34,284 nt of DNA from a virus. The translations under genes were made by a program, and so were the position numbers. The notes below the pieces were generated by a model. The model was not told where the DNA came from and did no database searches. It worked only from the letters and a program-made list of their open reading frames with translations. Positions 1-6,191 of this stretch are shown here, one piece after another. The stretch spans positions 1 to 34,284 of IMG/VR virus record IMGVR_UViG_3300046466_000220. One strand, given 5' to 3'. Numbering within the stretch: position 1 is the stretch's first letter; each line of letters opens with the position of its first letter.

Positions 1-35
1 TCATCTATTTTTATTATTGAATAATACTCTTTCAT
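1..35 (-). CDS. 5' end of an unidentified gene, cut by the window edge
   Basis: Only the first eleven codons are inside the window (MKEYYSIIKID). The ATG lies three bases after the stop of the preceding membrane peptide, as expected for the next gene of the same tightly packed operon. Nothing can be said about function. Confidence 0.4.
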   Translation of the reverse strand, partial: MKEYYSIIKID

Positions 36-38
36 ATC

Positions 39-215
39 TTATTGTTTTAATTCTCTTTTTAATTTATAATTTTTTTTAAATAATTCTAATGTATTATTTT
101 TATTTTTTCTAAATATCAATCCCTTAATTACATTAAAAACAGTTATAATTATCGCTAAAGGAAATATTATAACAAACAAAATCCACTTAACTACTTTTTT
201 TAAAATATTTTTCAT
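39..215 (-). CDS. small membrane protein, 58 aa
   Basis: Unrecognised short protein, MKNILKKVV at the start. A basic N-terminus is followed by one hydrophobic segment at about residues 11-32, then a Lys/Arg/Asn-rich tail, so it probably spans the inner membrane once with the tail in the cytoplasm. Its ATG shares one base with the stop of the preceding gene (TAATG), which suggests translational coupling. It is one link in a chain of overlapping micro-genes at the left end. Function unknown; holin-like or superinfection-related roles are possible but unsupported. Confidence 0.55.
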   Translation of the reverse strand: MKNILKKVVKWILFVIIFPLAIIITVFNVIKGLIFRKNKNNTLELFKKNYKLKRELKQ

Positions 216-349
216 TATTTGTTGTTTTTTTTATCAAATTTTTTTAAGTTTTCTTCAATATTATTTTCGTCCATAAATTTAGTGCAGAAAATCGCCTCTA
301 ATATACAAAGTATTATTATTATTCCCCAAATCATTGTTAATATCTTCAT
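215..349 (-). CDS. small membrane protein, 44 aa
   Basis: Starts MKILTMIWG with one hydrophobic segment at about residues 5-22, followed by an acidic then basic tail (about residues 26-44). I prefer the ATG at 349 because it overlaps the stop of the 20-aa peptide before it as ATGA. A GTG at 400 in the same frame would give 61 aa but would overlap that peptide along most of its length. No family recognised. Confidence 0.5.
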   Translation of the reverse strand: MKILTMIWGIIIILCILEAIFCTKFMDENNIEENLKKFDKKNNK

Positions 350-408
350 TCTCTTAATTTTCTTATTAGCCACATCACAATGGCTGTTATTATTACCCAC
401 CCTATCAT
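346..408 (-). CDS. membrane micropeptide, 20 aa
   Basis: A 20-residue reading frame (begins MIGWVIITA, ends RKLRE) that is almost wholly one hydrophobic helix with a basic C-terminus. Its ATG overlaps the stop of the upstream 122-aa gene (ATGA), and its own stop overlaps the ATG of the next peptide (ATGA). This double coupling is the main evidence that it is translated. Function unknown. Confidence 0.4.
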   Translation of the reverse strand: MIGWVIITAIVMWLIRKLRE

Positions 409-773
409 GTTAGTAATTTTGGTTCTGGTCTGTAATGCAAAACTGATTTAGGGTTTTCTCCTCTATCAACTTTTGCTCTAGCATCCCATATTAAATCTTT
501 ATGTTTTCTTAACCACTTCATATAAGTTGGCACATTAAGGTGTATGAAATCTCCATTAATAGGACTTCTAACCCCTAAGTTGAATGCTTTTTGAGCATCT
601 TCAAAGTAAAAATTTCTATAAGTTTTAGACAAATCATCTGCTAAACTTTGAGCAAGAACCATTATAGTATCTTCTTCAATATTATTTTGCCCCAACTCAA
701 TATAGGTTTTGCTAATTAAATCTACTGCACCCATAAGCAGTTCTTCTTTTGTCATTGTTTTTATCTGTTTCAT
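405..773 (-). CDS. conserved-looking phage protein of the replication region, 122 aa
   Basis: Mostly helical soluble protein: an N-terminal helical part (MTKEELLMGAVDLISKTY, about residues 7-24), a middle with LADDLSKTYRNFYFEDAQKAF, and a C-terminal NVPTYMKWLRKHKDLIWDAR stretch. Proteins of this shape (a pattern with GVR, NVPTYxxW) often sit next to HTH replication proteins in Bacteroidota phages and mobile elements, in my recollection. Its ATG overlaps the stop of the replisome-organiser-like gene as ATGA, so a partner role such as helicase loading is plausible but only inferred from position. No enzymatic motif is visible. Confidence 0.7.
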   Translation of the reverse strand: MKQIKTMTKEELLMGAVDLISKTYIELGQNNIEEDTIMVLAQSLADDLSKTYRNFYFEDAQKAFNLGVRSPINGDFIHLNVPTYMKWLRKHKDLIWDARAKVDRGENPKSVLHYRPEPKLLT

Positions 774-1411
774 TGTTTTAGTTGTTGTTTTAGTTTTTCT
801 TTTACATTCATATTCTTTTGTAAGTGAGAGTGTATCTTACTCATACCTGAATTGTTTTTAATTTGTCTTTTCTCCCAAGTTCTAACACAAGCCTTCCATG
901 CCTTCATTTTATTGTTTCCTATCTTCCAATCTTTACTTTCATAAAAATCATAAAAAGTTTCTGCATCTATACTGTTCTTTCTTTCAATACAATAATCAGC
1001 AATTTCATTAACAGTTGGTTTTTTAAAACGCACCTTATTATTACTATATGTAATATTATTATTAATACTTGTATTATTATCCTTAAAGTTTTCTTTAATA
1101 CCCCCCTTGTCGTTTTCTTTAATACCCCCTTTAAGAATACTTAAATACCTCCTATCAATTTCTTTAGTACCCTGCTTGTACACATAACTAGATGATATAT
1201 AGCCATTTAAAATAAGTTCACCTATCCACTTTGAAATAGTCACTATACTCTTACCATAAAGATTAGAAAAATATTTGTTTGTAGCAAAGCACTCTCCATT
1301 CATATTAAGTAGTGCTGTAATTTCAGCATATAATAATTTTGCATTTGCAGTTAGATTTTTATCGTACCTAACCTCAGCACTTATTATAGCATAGTAGTTT
1401 GGTTGTTTCAT
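770..1411 (-). CDS. replisome-organiser-like HTH protein, 213 aa
   Basis: The N-terminus (about residues 4-75) matches the pattern of HTH_36-type winged-helix domains of phage replication proteins: YYAIISAEVRYDKNLTANAK, then a helix-turn-helix around LYGKSIVTISKWIGELILNGY. A polar Asn-rich linker follows (about 95-125, with a repeated GGIKEN unit), then a C-terminal segment with FYDFYESKDWKIGN and MKAWKACVRTWEKR. That C-terminal pattern is common in DnaD-like or primosomal proteins that bring the helicase to an origin. It is likely to bind phage origin DNA; no origin is identified. It follows the PD-(D/E)XK-like gene by three bases. Confidence 0.75.
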   Translation of the reverse strand: MKQPNYYAIISAEVRYDKNLTANAKLLYAEITALLNMNGECFATNKYFSNLYGKSIVTISKWIGELILNGYISSSYVYKQGTKEIDRRYLSILKGGIKENDKGGIKENFKDNNTSINNNITYSNNKVRFKKPTVNEIADYCIERKNSIDAETFYDFYESKDWKIGNNKMKAWKACVRTWEKRQIKNNSGMSKIHSHLQKNMNVKEKLKQQLKQ

Positions 1412-1414
1412 TGT

Positions 1415-1924
1415 TTAATTGTGTTTTTGTATTTCTAACTCATAGCACTCTGTATAAGTTGACATGACTACACCCCACTTACTTACATCTTCATACTTAA
1501 ACCAGCAAAATCTTGCATATAAGGCGTTTAATGGCTGTATGAATAGATAGTGCGTAACTTTCTTTTGAGGGTTGTTATGGGCTTTAAAATTAACTCTAAG
1601 GGCGTTTCCACCACTCCTAACTCCTTTTACATCAATATAGTTTAACTCACCAATACCTTTCATAACTATATCGGCATCAACTACTGGTCTTTTATCAATC
1701 AATGGTGCTGCTTTAAATTGTACCCCTTTATTATTTTCTAGTATATGTCTAGCAACTAACTCTGCAAATATTCCTAGACTTTGAATAGTGTGTTCTTGAC
1801 TTCCTCTGTATTTTTCTGTATTCTCGTTATATACATCAGAAGACAGCATACTTCTTACCTTAGCAAGTTCATCAGACAATCCAATGAAAGTGCTAGGGTA
1901 GGTAGTATTTTTCCACTTAATCAT
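1415..1924 (-). CDS. PD-(D/E)XK-like nuclease candidate, 169 aa
   Basis: The core resembles restriction-like endonucleases: a helix with a possible acidic residue (GIFAELVARHIL, E55), then DADIVMKG (D84) and, after a turn, NYIDVKGVRSGG (D98-V-K100), the spacing expected of the D...(D/E)xK site. The chain then continues as beta strands (KVTHYLFIQPLN). Sequence outside the motif is unfamiliar. Its ATG shares a base with the SSB-like gene stop (TAATG), so it belongs to the replication/recombination operon. It could be a structure-specific or recombination nuclease; a non-catalytic member of the fold cannot be excluded. Confidence 0.6.
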   Translation of the reverse strand: MIKWKNTTYPSTFIGLSDELAKVRSMLSSDVYNENTEKYRGSQEHTIQSLGIFAELVARHILENNKGVQFKAAPLIDKRPVVDADIVMKGIGELNYIDVKGVRSGGNALRVNFKAHNNPQKKVTHYLFIQPLNALYARFCWFKYEDVSKWGVVMSTYTECYELEIQKHN

Positions 1925-2199
1925 TAGAACGGAAGGTCATCATCCTCGTTTTTTGCTTTTACTTTCTTAGGAGATGTTTTATTTTCTTCTTTCGGCTCGT
2001 AATCGTTTACATAGGCATAATGGGTAGCCCCTTTTTCTGATGGCTCTTTTCTTTCTACAATGACCATAGACACCCATCCGTTCTTTGAGTTTGCCTGAAG
2101 TTCATCAACTTTGAAGTTCCCAATAAGCATACTTCCATACTTGGTTTCAATGTTTTTAATGCTACTCGGTAAGTAGACTTTCTCTTTCTTGTCTTTCAT
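1924..2199 (-). CDS. minimal single-strand DNA-binding-like protein, 91 aa
   Basis: A short protein with a beta-rich core (KYGSMLIGNFKVDELQ, WVSMVIVERKEPSEKGATHYAY, about residues 20-67), a charged Lys/Glu linker, and the C-terminal tip EDDDLPF. The acidic tip ending in PF is the hallmark by which bacterial and phage SSB proteins recruit partner proteins. The body is shorter than a standard OB-fold SSB, but similar small proteins are frequent in Bacteroidota phages. It overlaps the DnaA-like gene by 38 bases. Role inferred: coating ssDNA during replication or recombination. Confidence 0.65.
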   Translation of the reverse strand: MKDKKEKVYLPSSIKNIETKYGSMLIGNFKVDELQANSKNGWVSMVIVERKEPSEKGATHYAYVNDYEPKEENKTSPKKVKAKNEDDDLPF

Positions 2200-2602
2200 T
2201 TTTTAATTTATTTATTTTATACAATTTGGTTAATGATTTGTTTATTTTATCTAATTGTTGTTCTAGACCTGCAATCTCCTCATCTATTTCAACTTCAATT
2301 ATCATGCTCTCCACTCTTTCAAAATTTTCAGTATCTTGAATGTAGTTCTTGTAAAAAAACTCAAACTGTCTTGAATGGTGAATTACAGATGCATGATGCA
2401 AATTTGTTACCTCAGCAATCTCCTTAAGAGTTAGTCCAAACATTTCTCTTAATACATAGATATATAGTCTTTTAGCAAATATAATATTTTTCTTTCTGCT
2501 TCCCAAAAATATCCTATCCTTGTCTACATTGTAAATAGCCGCTATCTCTTTGATAATTATATCATGATAATAGTCGCTAAATTTCAATCTTCTTCTTTTC
2601 AT
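2162..2602 (-). CDS. stand-alone DnaA domain IV-like DNA-binding protein
   Basis: 146 aa. Residues about 14-80 read like the C-terminal DNA-binding domain of DnaA: a basic helix region (FLGSRKKNIIFAKRLYIYVL) followed by GLTLKEIAEVTNLHHASVIH, equivalent to the DnaA signature helix-turn-helix that ends in DHTTVxHA. There is no AAA+ ATPase part (no Walker A). The rest (about 95-146) is a charged, coiled-coil-like helix (LEQQLDKINKSLTKLYKIN). It may mark the origin by DnaA-box recognition and dimerise through the coil, or compete with host DnaA. It lies between an HTH gene and the SSB-like gene. Confidence 0.8.
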   Translation of the reverse strand: MKRRRLKFSDYYHDIIIKEIAAIYNVDKDRIFLGSRKKNIIFAKRLYIYVLREMFGLTLKEIAEVTNLHHASVIHHSRQFEFFYKNYIQDTENFERVESMIIEVEIDEEIAGLEQQLDKINKSLTKLYKINKLKNERQERESLLTE

Positions 2603-2612
2603 TATTTTTATT

Positions 2613-2855
2613 TTAAGTTAAGTCGTACACTATTGTATCAACTATATCTTGCGTTTCAAGCCCTATAAAGTCTGCTAATCTTTTAGCGTGTATAAACCTC
2701 ATGGTGCTTGGATTCTCTATAAACTTTTTACTTGTAAGGTAGTTAACCTCAATAACCTTGCATAGCCTTAAGTTAGATATTCCGTATATCCTTAACAAAG
2801 CCTCAAACTCGTTTCTTGATTTTCTAATTTTATCTAAAGAATATTTATTTGTCAT
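2613..2855 (-). CDS. small HTH protein (XRE/Cro-like), 80 aa
   Basis: One compact helical domain. FEALLRIYGISNLRLCKVIEVNY reads as helices 1-3 of a lambda-repressor-like fold, followed by KFIENPSTMRFIHAKRLADF, the usual position of the later helices that set the recognition helix. It ends IGLETQDIVDTI, typical of the last helix in these domains. It may act as a regulator of the replication operon, in which it sits as fourth gene after the HNH and annealing-like genes. The DNA target is not known; the direct repeats at 4532-4554 are one candidate. Confidence 0.55.
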   Translation of the reverse strand: MTNKYSLDKIRKSRNEFEALLRIYGISNLRLCKVIEVNYLTSKKFIENPSTMRFIHAKRLADFIGLETQDIVDTIVYDLT

Positions 2856-3114
2856 TTCTTAGTAAGTATTTATCCAATTTCCATTTCTCTATCTTAAATT
2901 TTTTTTTACCTGCAAAATAAAAGTCTACCAACTGGTTTTTATTTAATAGTTGTATTATTGAATCTTCAACAACCTCTCCTAAAATATTTTTCTTATTCCA
3001 TAAAATGTAAGAGTGGGGATTTTTAAAATGGTCATAAATCTCTATGTCCAAAAACTCCTTCTTTGAACATTCTTTCCCATTGTTTTCTAGGGTCGCTGTC
3101 ATATTTGTTCTCAT
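2845..3114 (-). CDS. unknown protein with possible DNA-binding C-terminus, 89 aa
   Basis: No confident family. The C-terminal part (IIQLLNKNQLVDFYFAGKKK then FKIEKWKLDKYL) has the layout of excisionase/MerR-like small winged helices, where a basic beta wing is followed by a helix ending in xxLDxYL. This is weak resemblance only. Two ATGs occur (3114 and 3102). Either makes this gene overlap the previous gene by 71-83 bases in another frame, unusual here; a TTG at 3051 would cut the overlap to 20. The start is therefore uncertain. Confidence 0.5.
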   Translation of the reverse strand: MRTNMTATLENNGKECSKKEFLDIEIYDHFKNPHSYILWNKKNILGEVVEDSIIQLLNKNQLVDFYFAGKKKFKIEKWKLDKYLLRNDK

Positions 3115-3301
3115 TTATTAAAGTTATTACTGCTGTTGCTTCAAGTTCTGTTAAGTTTTGCAAATCATTAAGTATACCTGCTTTCATTGATAATGGTAGC
3201 GAAGTTCCATCTATGTTACCCTCAATGATGAGCCATTGCGTATCTGTAATAGGCGTTGGCTCACCATCAAGAACTTCATCTATCCAATCATAATCACTCA
3301 A
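3032..3301 (-). CDS. conserved-looking small phage protein, 89 aa
   Basis: Acidic helical protein starting MSDYDWIDEVLDGEPTPIT. A middle helix-rich part (LPLSMKAGILNDLQNLTELE) leads to a C-terminal DPRKQWERMFKEGVFG stretch, which I associate with small proteins of Bacteroidota phage replication regions. The function is unknown. It begins directly after the stop of the annealing-like gene. Its 3' end overlaps the next gene in a different frame. Confidence 0.65.
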   Translation of the reverse strand: MSDYDWIDEVLDGEPTPITDTQWLIIEGNIDGTSLPLSMKAGILNDLQNLTELEATAVITLINENKYDSDPRKQWERMFKEGVFGHRDL

Positions 3302-3877
3302 TTATTTTGCATTTGAATCGCCAGACATTTCAAACTCCATTTCATCTTTACTATACATTCCTTGTTCGTAAAATCCTGCCAACTTGAGAACAACTCTACC
3401 CATTGCTCTTTTTTCGGCCATGGAAACGAGCCACTTCTTACCGCCTCCAGTAAGATTGTTACTTACACTAGCCTCTCCAAAACTCATTACATTCCTAACA
3501 TCGTTACCAACTTTCATGGTCGCTGCTGCTTTAAGCACACACTCCCCTTTTTCTATATCTAAAAGTATAACTTCATAGCCTATAGTTATCCCATTTTTAG
3601 CAGCAATCTTATCTACACCACTTCTTGTTATGGTAGAGAATCCTCTAGGGTCTTTATGCACATCTTCTCTTACTAAGCCATTCTCTTTATAGAGTCTTGT
3701 TAAAACTTCTTTTCTGGTTTCTTGAACAGGCTCAGGCTGTTTCATTAGTTTTTCTCTCATTTTTTTTGTCATGTTGTTATTGTTTAATTGATTAATACTC
3801 GGCTGTTGTGCAATGTCGTGCATTGCGTTAATTGTTTCTTCTCTTTCTTTCATAAATTGTTCTTTCATTTTTCCCAT
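3302..3877 (-). CDS. candidate single-strand annealing or recombination protein, 191 aa
   Basis: Residues 1-60 are polar and low-complexity (helical, Met/Lys/Gln-rich). The body (about 75-175) contains a beta-rich part (GYEVILLDIEKGECVLKAAA) and an AEKRAMGRVVLKLAGFYEQG block at 154-173. The latter recalls the AEKRAxxRAILxLxG segment of Rad52/Erf-like phage annealing proteins. The position supports recombination: it is next to HNH, SSB-like and nuclease genes. The resemblance is to one motif only, so other roles are possible. It is preceded by the recurring leader-like sequence AATA(T/A)TTAACTAAAAAC rather than a Shine-Dalgarno. Confidence 0.5.
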   Translation of the reverse strand: MGKMKEQFMKEREETINAMHDIAQQPSINQLNNNNMTKKMREKLMKQPEPVQETRKEVLTRLYKENGLVREDVHKDPRGFSTITRSGVDKIAAKNGITIGYEVILLDIEKGECVLKAAATMKVGNDVRNVMSFGEASVSNNLTGGGKKWLVSMAEKRAMGRVVLKLAGFYEQGMYSKDEMEFEMSGDSNAK

Positions 3878-3901
3878 AATTTTATAGTTTTTAGTTAATA
3901 T

Positions 3902-4468
3902 TTATTTATTATAATAATTGTTCCATTCTTGTATATCTTTAAATTTACTATAGTATTTTTCCCCATCTAATACTAGATGCCATTTATCCCATGCGATATT
4001 TTTTGTTTCTTCTATAGGCATTACATCACATTCATAATTTATTCCTATATGGTCACACATCATACCTGCATGAAAATGCATTGGTAAATTATTGTCCCTT
4101 AATATTGTCATTCCATGATTCAGAACTTCAAGTATTTTAAGACATCCTTGCTTTGTTTTCTGGTTAACCATTATTAATCTACCACAATGTATAAAATTGT
4201 GACAACTATGACATAAAGGTATTATTTCTTTAACATTCATTATACCATTTTCATAATCTATAGTATAATCTTCATGTGCTTCTAGCCATTGATGATATTT
4301 GGCTTTAGTCTTATGAACACCACAAGCCAAGCAATGATATTTAGTTGAAGCATAAGCCTCCTGTCTTGTTTTGTCCCACCACTCCTGTCCTTTTATTACT
4401 CTCGGTGCAAGTCCGTGTAGAGGTTTAGGGATATTAGGGTGCTGTAGTAATTGAGGTCGCTTTTCCAT
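3902..4468 (-). CDS. HNH endonuclease, 188 aa
   Basis: A Zn-ribbon HNH nuclease: YHCLACG (C46, C49), AHEDYTIDY (H65, E66) and IIPLCHSCHNFIH (C86, C89, H90, H94) give two metal-binding CxxC pairs around a beta-beta-alpha metal site. The N-terminus is Pro-rich and carries a WWDKTRQEAY helix. The C-terminal half (100-188) is unfamiliar. As first gene of the replication operon it might be a homing-type insertion or a phage nuclease acting in recombination or packaging. It is transcribed from the promoter at 4589-4619 through a structured leader. Confidence 0.85.
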   Translation of the reverse strand: MEKRPQLLQHPNIPKPLHGLAPRVIKGQEWWDKTRQEAYASTKYHCLACGVHKTKAKYHQWLEAHEDYTIDYENGIMNVKEIIPLCHSCHNFIHCGRLIMVNQKTKQGCLKILEVLNHGMTILRDNNLPMHFHAGMMCDHIGINYECDVMPIEETKNIAWDKWHLVLDGEKYYSKFKDIQEWNNYYNK

Positions 4469-4588
4469 TAATTAGTTTTTAGTTATTAAAGTTTAGTGTA
4501 GAATCTGAGAGGGCATTTTACCCTGCCTTTTAAGTATTACGACAAGTATTACGATAGTTAGGTTTGGAACCTCTCAAAAACTACAATG
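4469..4588 (-). promoter_or_regulatory. structured 5' leader of the replication operon
   Basis: About 115 bases separate the promoter from the HNH start codon. On the transcribed strand, TGAGAGG (4576-4570) can pair with CCTCTCA (4512-4506), closing a loop of about 57 bases. Inside are smaller possible stems (AGGTT/AACCT around 4572-4560; GGCA/TGCC around 4527-4512) and two direct repeats. The leader ends in AATAACTAAAAAC just before the ATG. A protein-operated leader or an unknown RNA switch is possible. I could not match it to a known riboswitch class. Confidence 0.4.
4532..4554. repeat. two tandem 12-bp direct repeats (AAGTATTACGAY)
   Basis: AAGTATTACGA occurs at 4532-4542 and again at 4544-4554, exactly 12 bp apart, just downstream of the replication operon start of transcription. 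Likely an operator or iteron-like binding site for one of the operon's HTH proteins; this is inference. Confidence 0.65.
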
Positions 4589-4619
4589 CAAATATATAAA
4601 ATTGGATTGTTCTGCCAAG
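4589..4619 (-). promoter_or_regulatory. Bacteroidota-type promoter for the HNH/replication operon
   Basis: On the minus strand the sequence reads CTTG, 19 bases, TATATTTG. This matches the flavobacterial pattern (TTTG or TTG, about 19, TAnnTTTG), with the -7 box at 4596-4589 and the -33 box at 4619-4616. Transcription should begin near 4582. Confidence 0.75.
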
Positions 4620-4648
4620 CGTTTTTTAACATTTTTTTTATAAATGTT

Positions 4649-4661
4649 TATCTACTAGATA
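4649..4661. repeat. perfect 13-bp inverted repeat (TATCTA-C-TAGATA)
   Basis: A palindrome in the short gap between the metallophosphoesterase stop and the replication promoter, about 30 bases upstream of the -33 box. It could be an activator or repressor site. It is AT-rich, so chance is a real alternative. Confidence 0.35.
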
Positions 4662-4677
4662 TAAAATTGTTTGATTT

Positions 4678-5769
4678 TTAAAAATAATGAACCAATCTTG
4701 CTACTTGCCCACTCTCTTTTTCGTGTAAAAATCCTTCAACCGCTTTAGGAACACCTGTAAATCCTTTTCTTGAGTGCCAACTATCTGTTCCTGATGGTGA
4801 ACGCATATACTCTACAGTAACTCCTATAAAATCTTTAGCATCTCTCCATTTATGTTTTACTTTATGATGTATATGGTGCAAGTACCAGTACCTATATTTA
4901 GTTTTACTCCACATTTCTGGTTTTTCTTGAGCCATTAACAGAGGCAAGTTGTCCATCTTAGCACCATCCCCATGCTCTAAACCTATTAAGTTGCTTCCAT
5001 ACTGATAATACTTTCTGTGAGTCACACTAATATCAAAATCAATCTCCTTATCTTTTCTAAACCAACTTTTTAAAGCGTGTGCCAAATGAAACCCACTCTG
5101 ATAATCGTGGTTAGACATAGAGTGAACAATATCTACAGTTGCCACCTCTCTAAGCATTTCTACACATTTTACATATAGTGCTAACGCCACTTCAAAATGT
5201 TCCCACCATTTGCCATCGGTATCTTGATATGTCCCCTTAGTTGTAGTGCCATAAACATTGTCAATATGTAAAACATCGTTCCCTATGCAAAATAAAACCT
5301 TTTCTACATCAAACCCTCTTGACTTGTCTATAAGTCCCTGTAGCCCCTCCAGAACCCTCATACATGCAGTTTCAACATCGTAGCCGTCTCCAGTTTCTGC
5401 TGCGTTTGCATACTTGCCTATATGAATGTCTGCTGGATTAACCACAAGTAAGTGACTACCTTCTTTCTTTTTTCTTTTAACAGGAGGGTATTCAGGAGAA
5501 TGGCTGTCTATAAAGTCTTTAATCTTTTCTGTAATGTTATCAGCATCCGTAGAAACATCTTCTTTAGTGACAATGCTAAATCTATACTGCCCACTTGCAG
5601 ATTGCCAATGCTTAACAGAAACCACATCTTTCTTGGAAATTCCTCTTTCTGAAAGGTGAATATCTAAAGCAGTATTTCCATTAAAATTAGTTGTGCTTTC
5701 GGCTCTATTTTCATAAACCATTTCAACTTCTTCTTCAGAAAGTCTAAGTCTTTTTCCATATTTTTTCAT
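4678..5769 (-). CDS. calcineurin-like metallophosphoesterase, 363 aa
   Basis: The catalytic part spans about residues 105-360. The expected metal-site motifs appear in order: NPADIHIG (D114, H116), IGNDVLHID (G163-D165), SMSNHDYQ (N220-H221-D222), GLEHGD (H266) and YLHHIHH (298-302). This is the layout of SbcD/Mre11-like phage phosphoesterases, probably a nuclease or repair exonuclease. The first 100 residues are separate: a short helix-rich start (RLRLSEEEVEMVYENRAE) and a small beta region (VVSVKHWQSASGQYRFSIV). No SbcC-like partner is seen. It stands alone between the late terminator and the replication promoter. Confidence 0.85.
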   Translation of the reverse strand: MKKYGKRLRLSEEEVEMVYENRAESTTNFNGNTALDIHLSERGISKKDVVSVKHWQSASGQYRFSIVTKEDVSTDADNITEKIKDFIDSHSPEYPPVKRKKKEGSHLLVVNPADIHIGKYANAAETGDGYDVETACMRVLEGLQGLIDKSRGFDVEKVLFCIGNDVLHIDNVYGTTTKGTYQDTDGKWWEHFEVALALYVKCVEMLREVATVDIVHSMSNHDYQSGFHLAHALKSWFRKDKEIDFDISVTHRKYYQYGSNLIGLEHGDGAKMDNLPLLMAQEKPEMWSKTKYRYWYLHHIHHKVKHKWRDAKDFIGVTVEYMRSPSGTDSWHSRKGFTGVPKAVEGFLHEKESGQVARLVHYF

Positions 5770-5811
5770 AGTGTAATAATTTTATTGCAATATACCAAAA
5801 AAAAAGATTAT

Positions 5812-5847
5812 ATAAAACAAAAGTGAGATGCTTGTTAACACCTCACT
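5812..5847 (-). terminator. intrinsic terminator at the end of the late block
   Basis: On the minus strand AGTGAGGTG, an 8-base loop and CATCTCACT form a 9-bp stem (one G-U pair), followed by TTTTGTTTTAT. It lies 66 bases after the last membrane gene of the lysis region. If the promoter at 5904-5935 is real, it also sits in that transcript's leader as an attenuator. Confidence 0.75.
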
Positions 5848-5903
5848 CTTGAAAACTATAAACAATGAAAACAAAAACAGGAACAACCCTGCCTAAGTTA
5901 ACA

Positions 5904-5935
5904 CAAAGATAATTATTTTTCCTTATTACAGCAAG
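5904..5935 (-). promoter_or_regulatory. possible promoter for the metallophosphoesterase gene
   Basis: Minus strand reads CTTG, 20 bases, TATCTTTG, close to the flavobacterial consensus. It overlaps the 3' end of the 92-aa membrane gene. The start of transcription would be near 5897, upstream of the terminator hairpin at 5812-5847. Confidence 0.4.
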
Positions 5936-6191
5936 GATTACAATTATTTTTTTCAAATACTGAAAAACATAATGGCAGTACACCTAGCCCAGTCAATATA
6001 AGAGAGTTTGTATCTATACCATTCTTTTCAATATATAGACTTGCAGCCACAACTATTACCCCACTAATTGTTCGTTTACTACTCCACTTACCTTTGGAGT
6101 CTGTAAAAAGTTGTTTTACCGCTTTTAACAATTCTGTTATCGGCTTAACACCTCCACTAACGAGTGCCTCACCTATCCATTTTTTTATCAT
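5913..6191 (-). CDS. membrane protein, holin candidate, 92 aa
   Basis: A basic amphipathic N-terminal half (ITELLKAVKQLFTDSKGKW, about residues 18-36) is followed by two hydrophobic stretches, about 41-54 (TISGVIVVAASLYI) and 65-80 (LILTGLGVLPLCFSVF), joined by a short polar turn. It ends Cys-rich (NNCNPCCNKEK). It comes right after the M15 endolysin and the 57-aa membrane gene (sharing TAATG), so a holin or spanin-type lysis role is plausible. No named holin family is recognised. Confidence 0.6.
   Translation of the reverse strand: MIKKWIGEALVSGGVKPITELLKAVKQLFTDSKGKWSSKRTISGVIVVAASLYIEKNGIDTNSLILTGLGVLPLCFSVFEKNNCNPCCNKEK

Noticed and set aside
863-1144. Plus-strand frame of 93 codons
   Set aside because: Antisense to the HTH replication gene, no start context, biased composition.
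4469-4588. PreQ1-type riboswitch, suggested by AGAGGTTCC and a later CCTCT with AAAACTAA near the start codon
   Set aside because: The two arms are about 57 bases apart, not the short loop of preQ1-I, and the AACTAAAAAC tail occurs before unrelated genes here.
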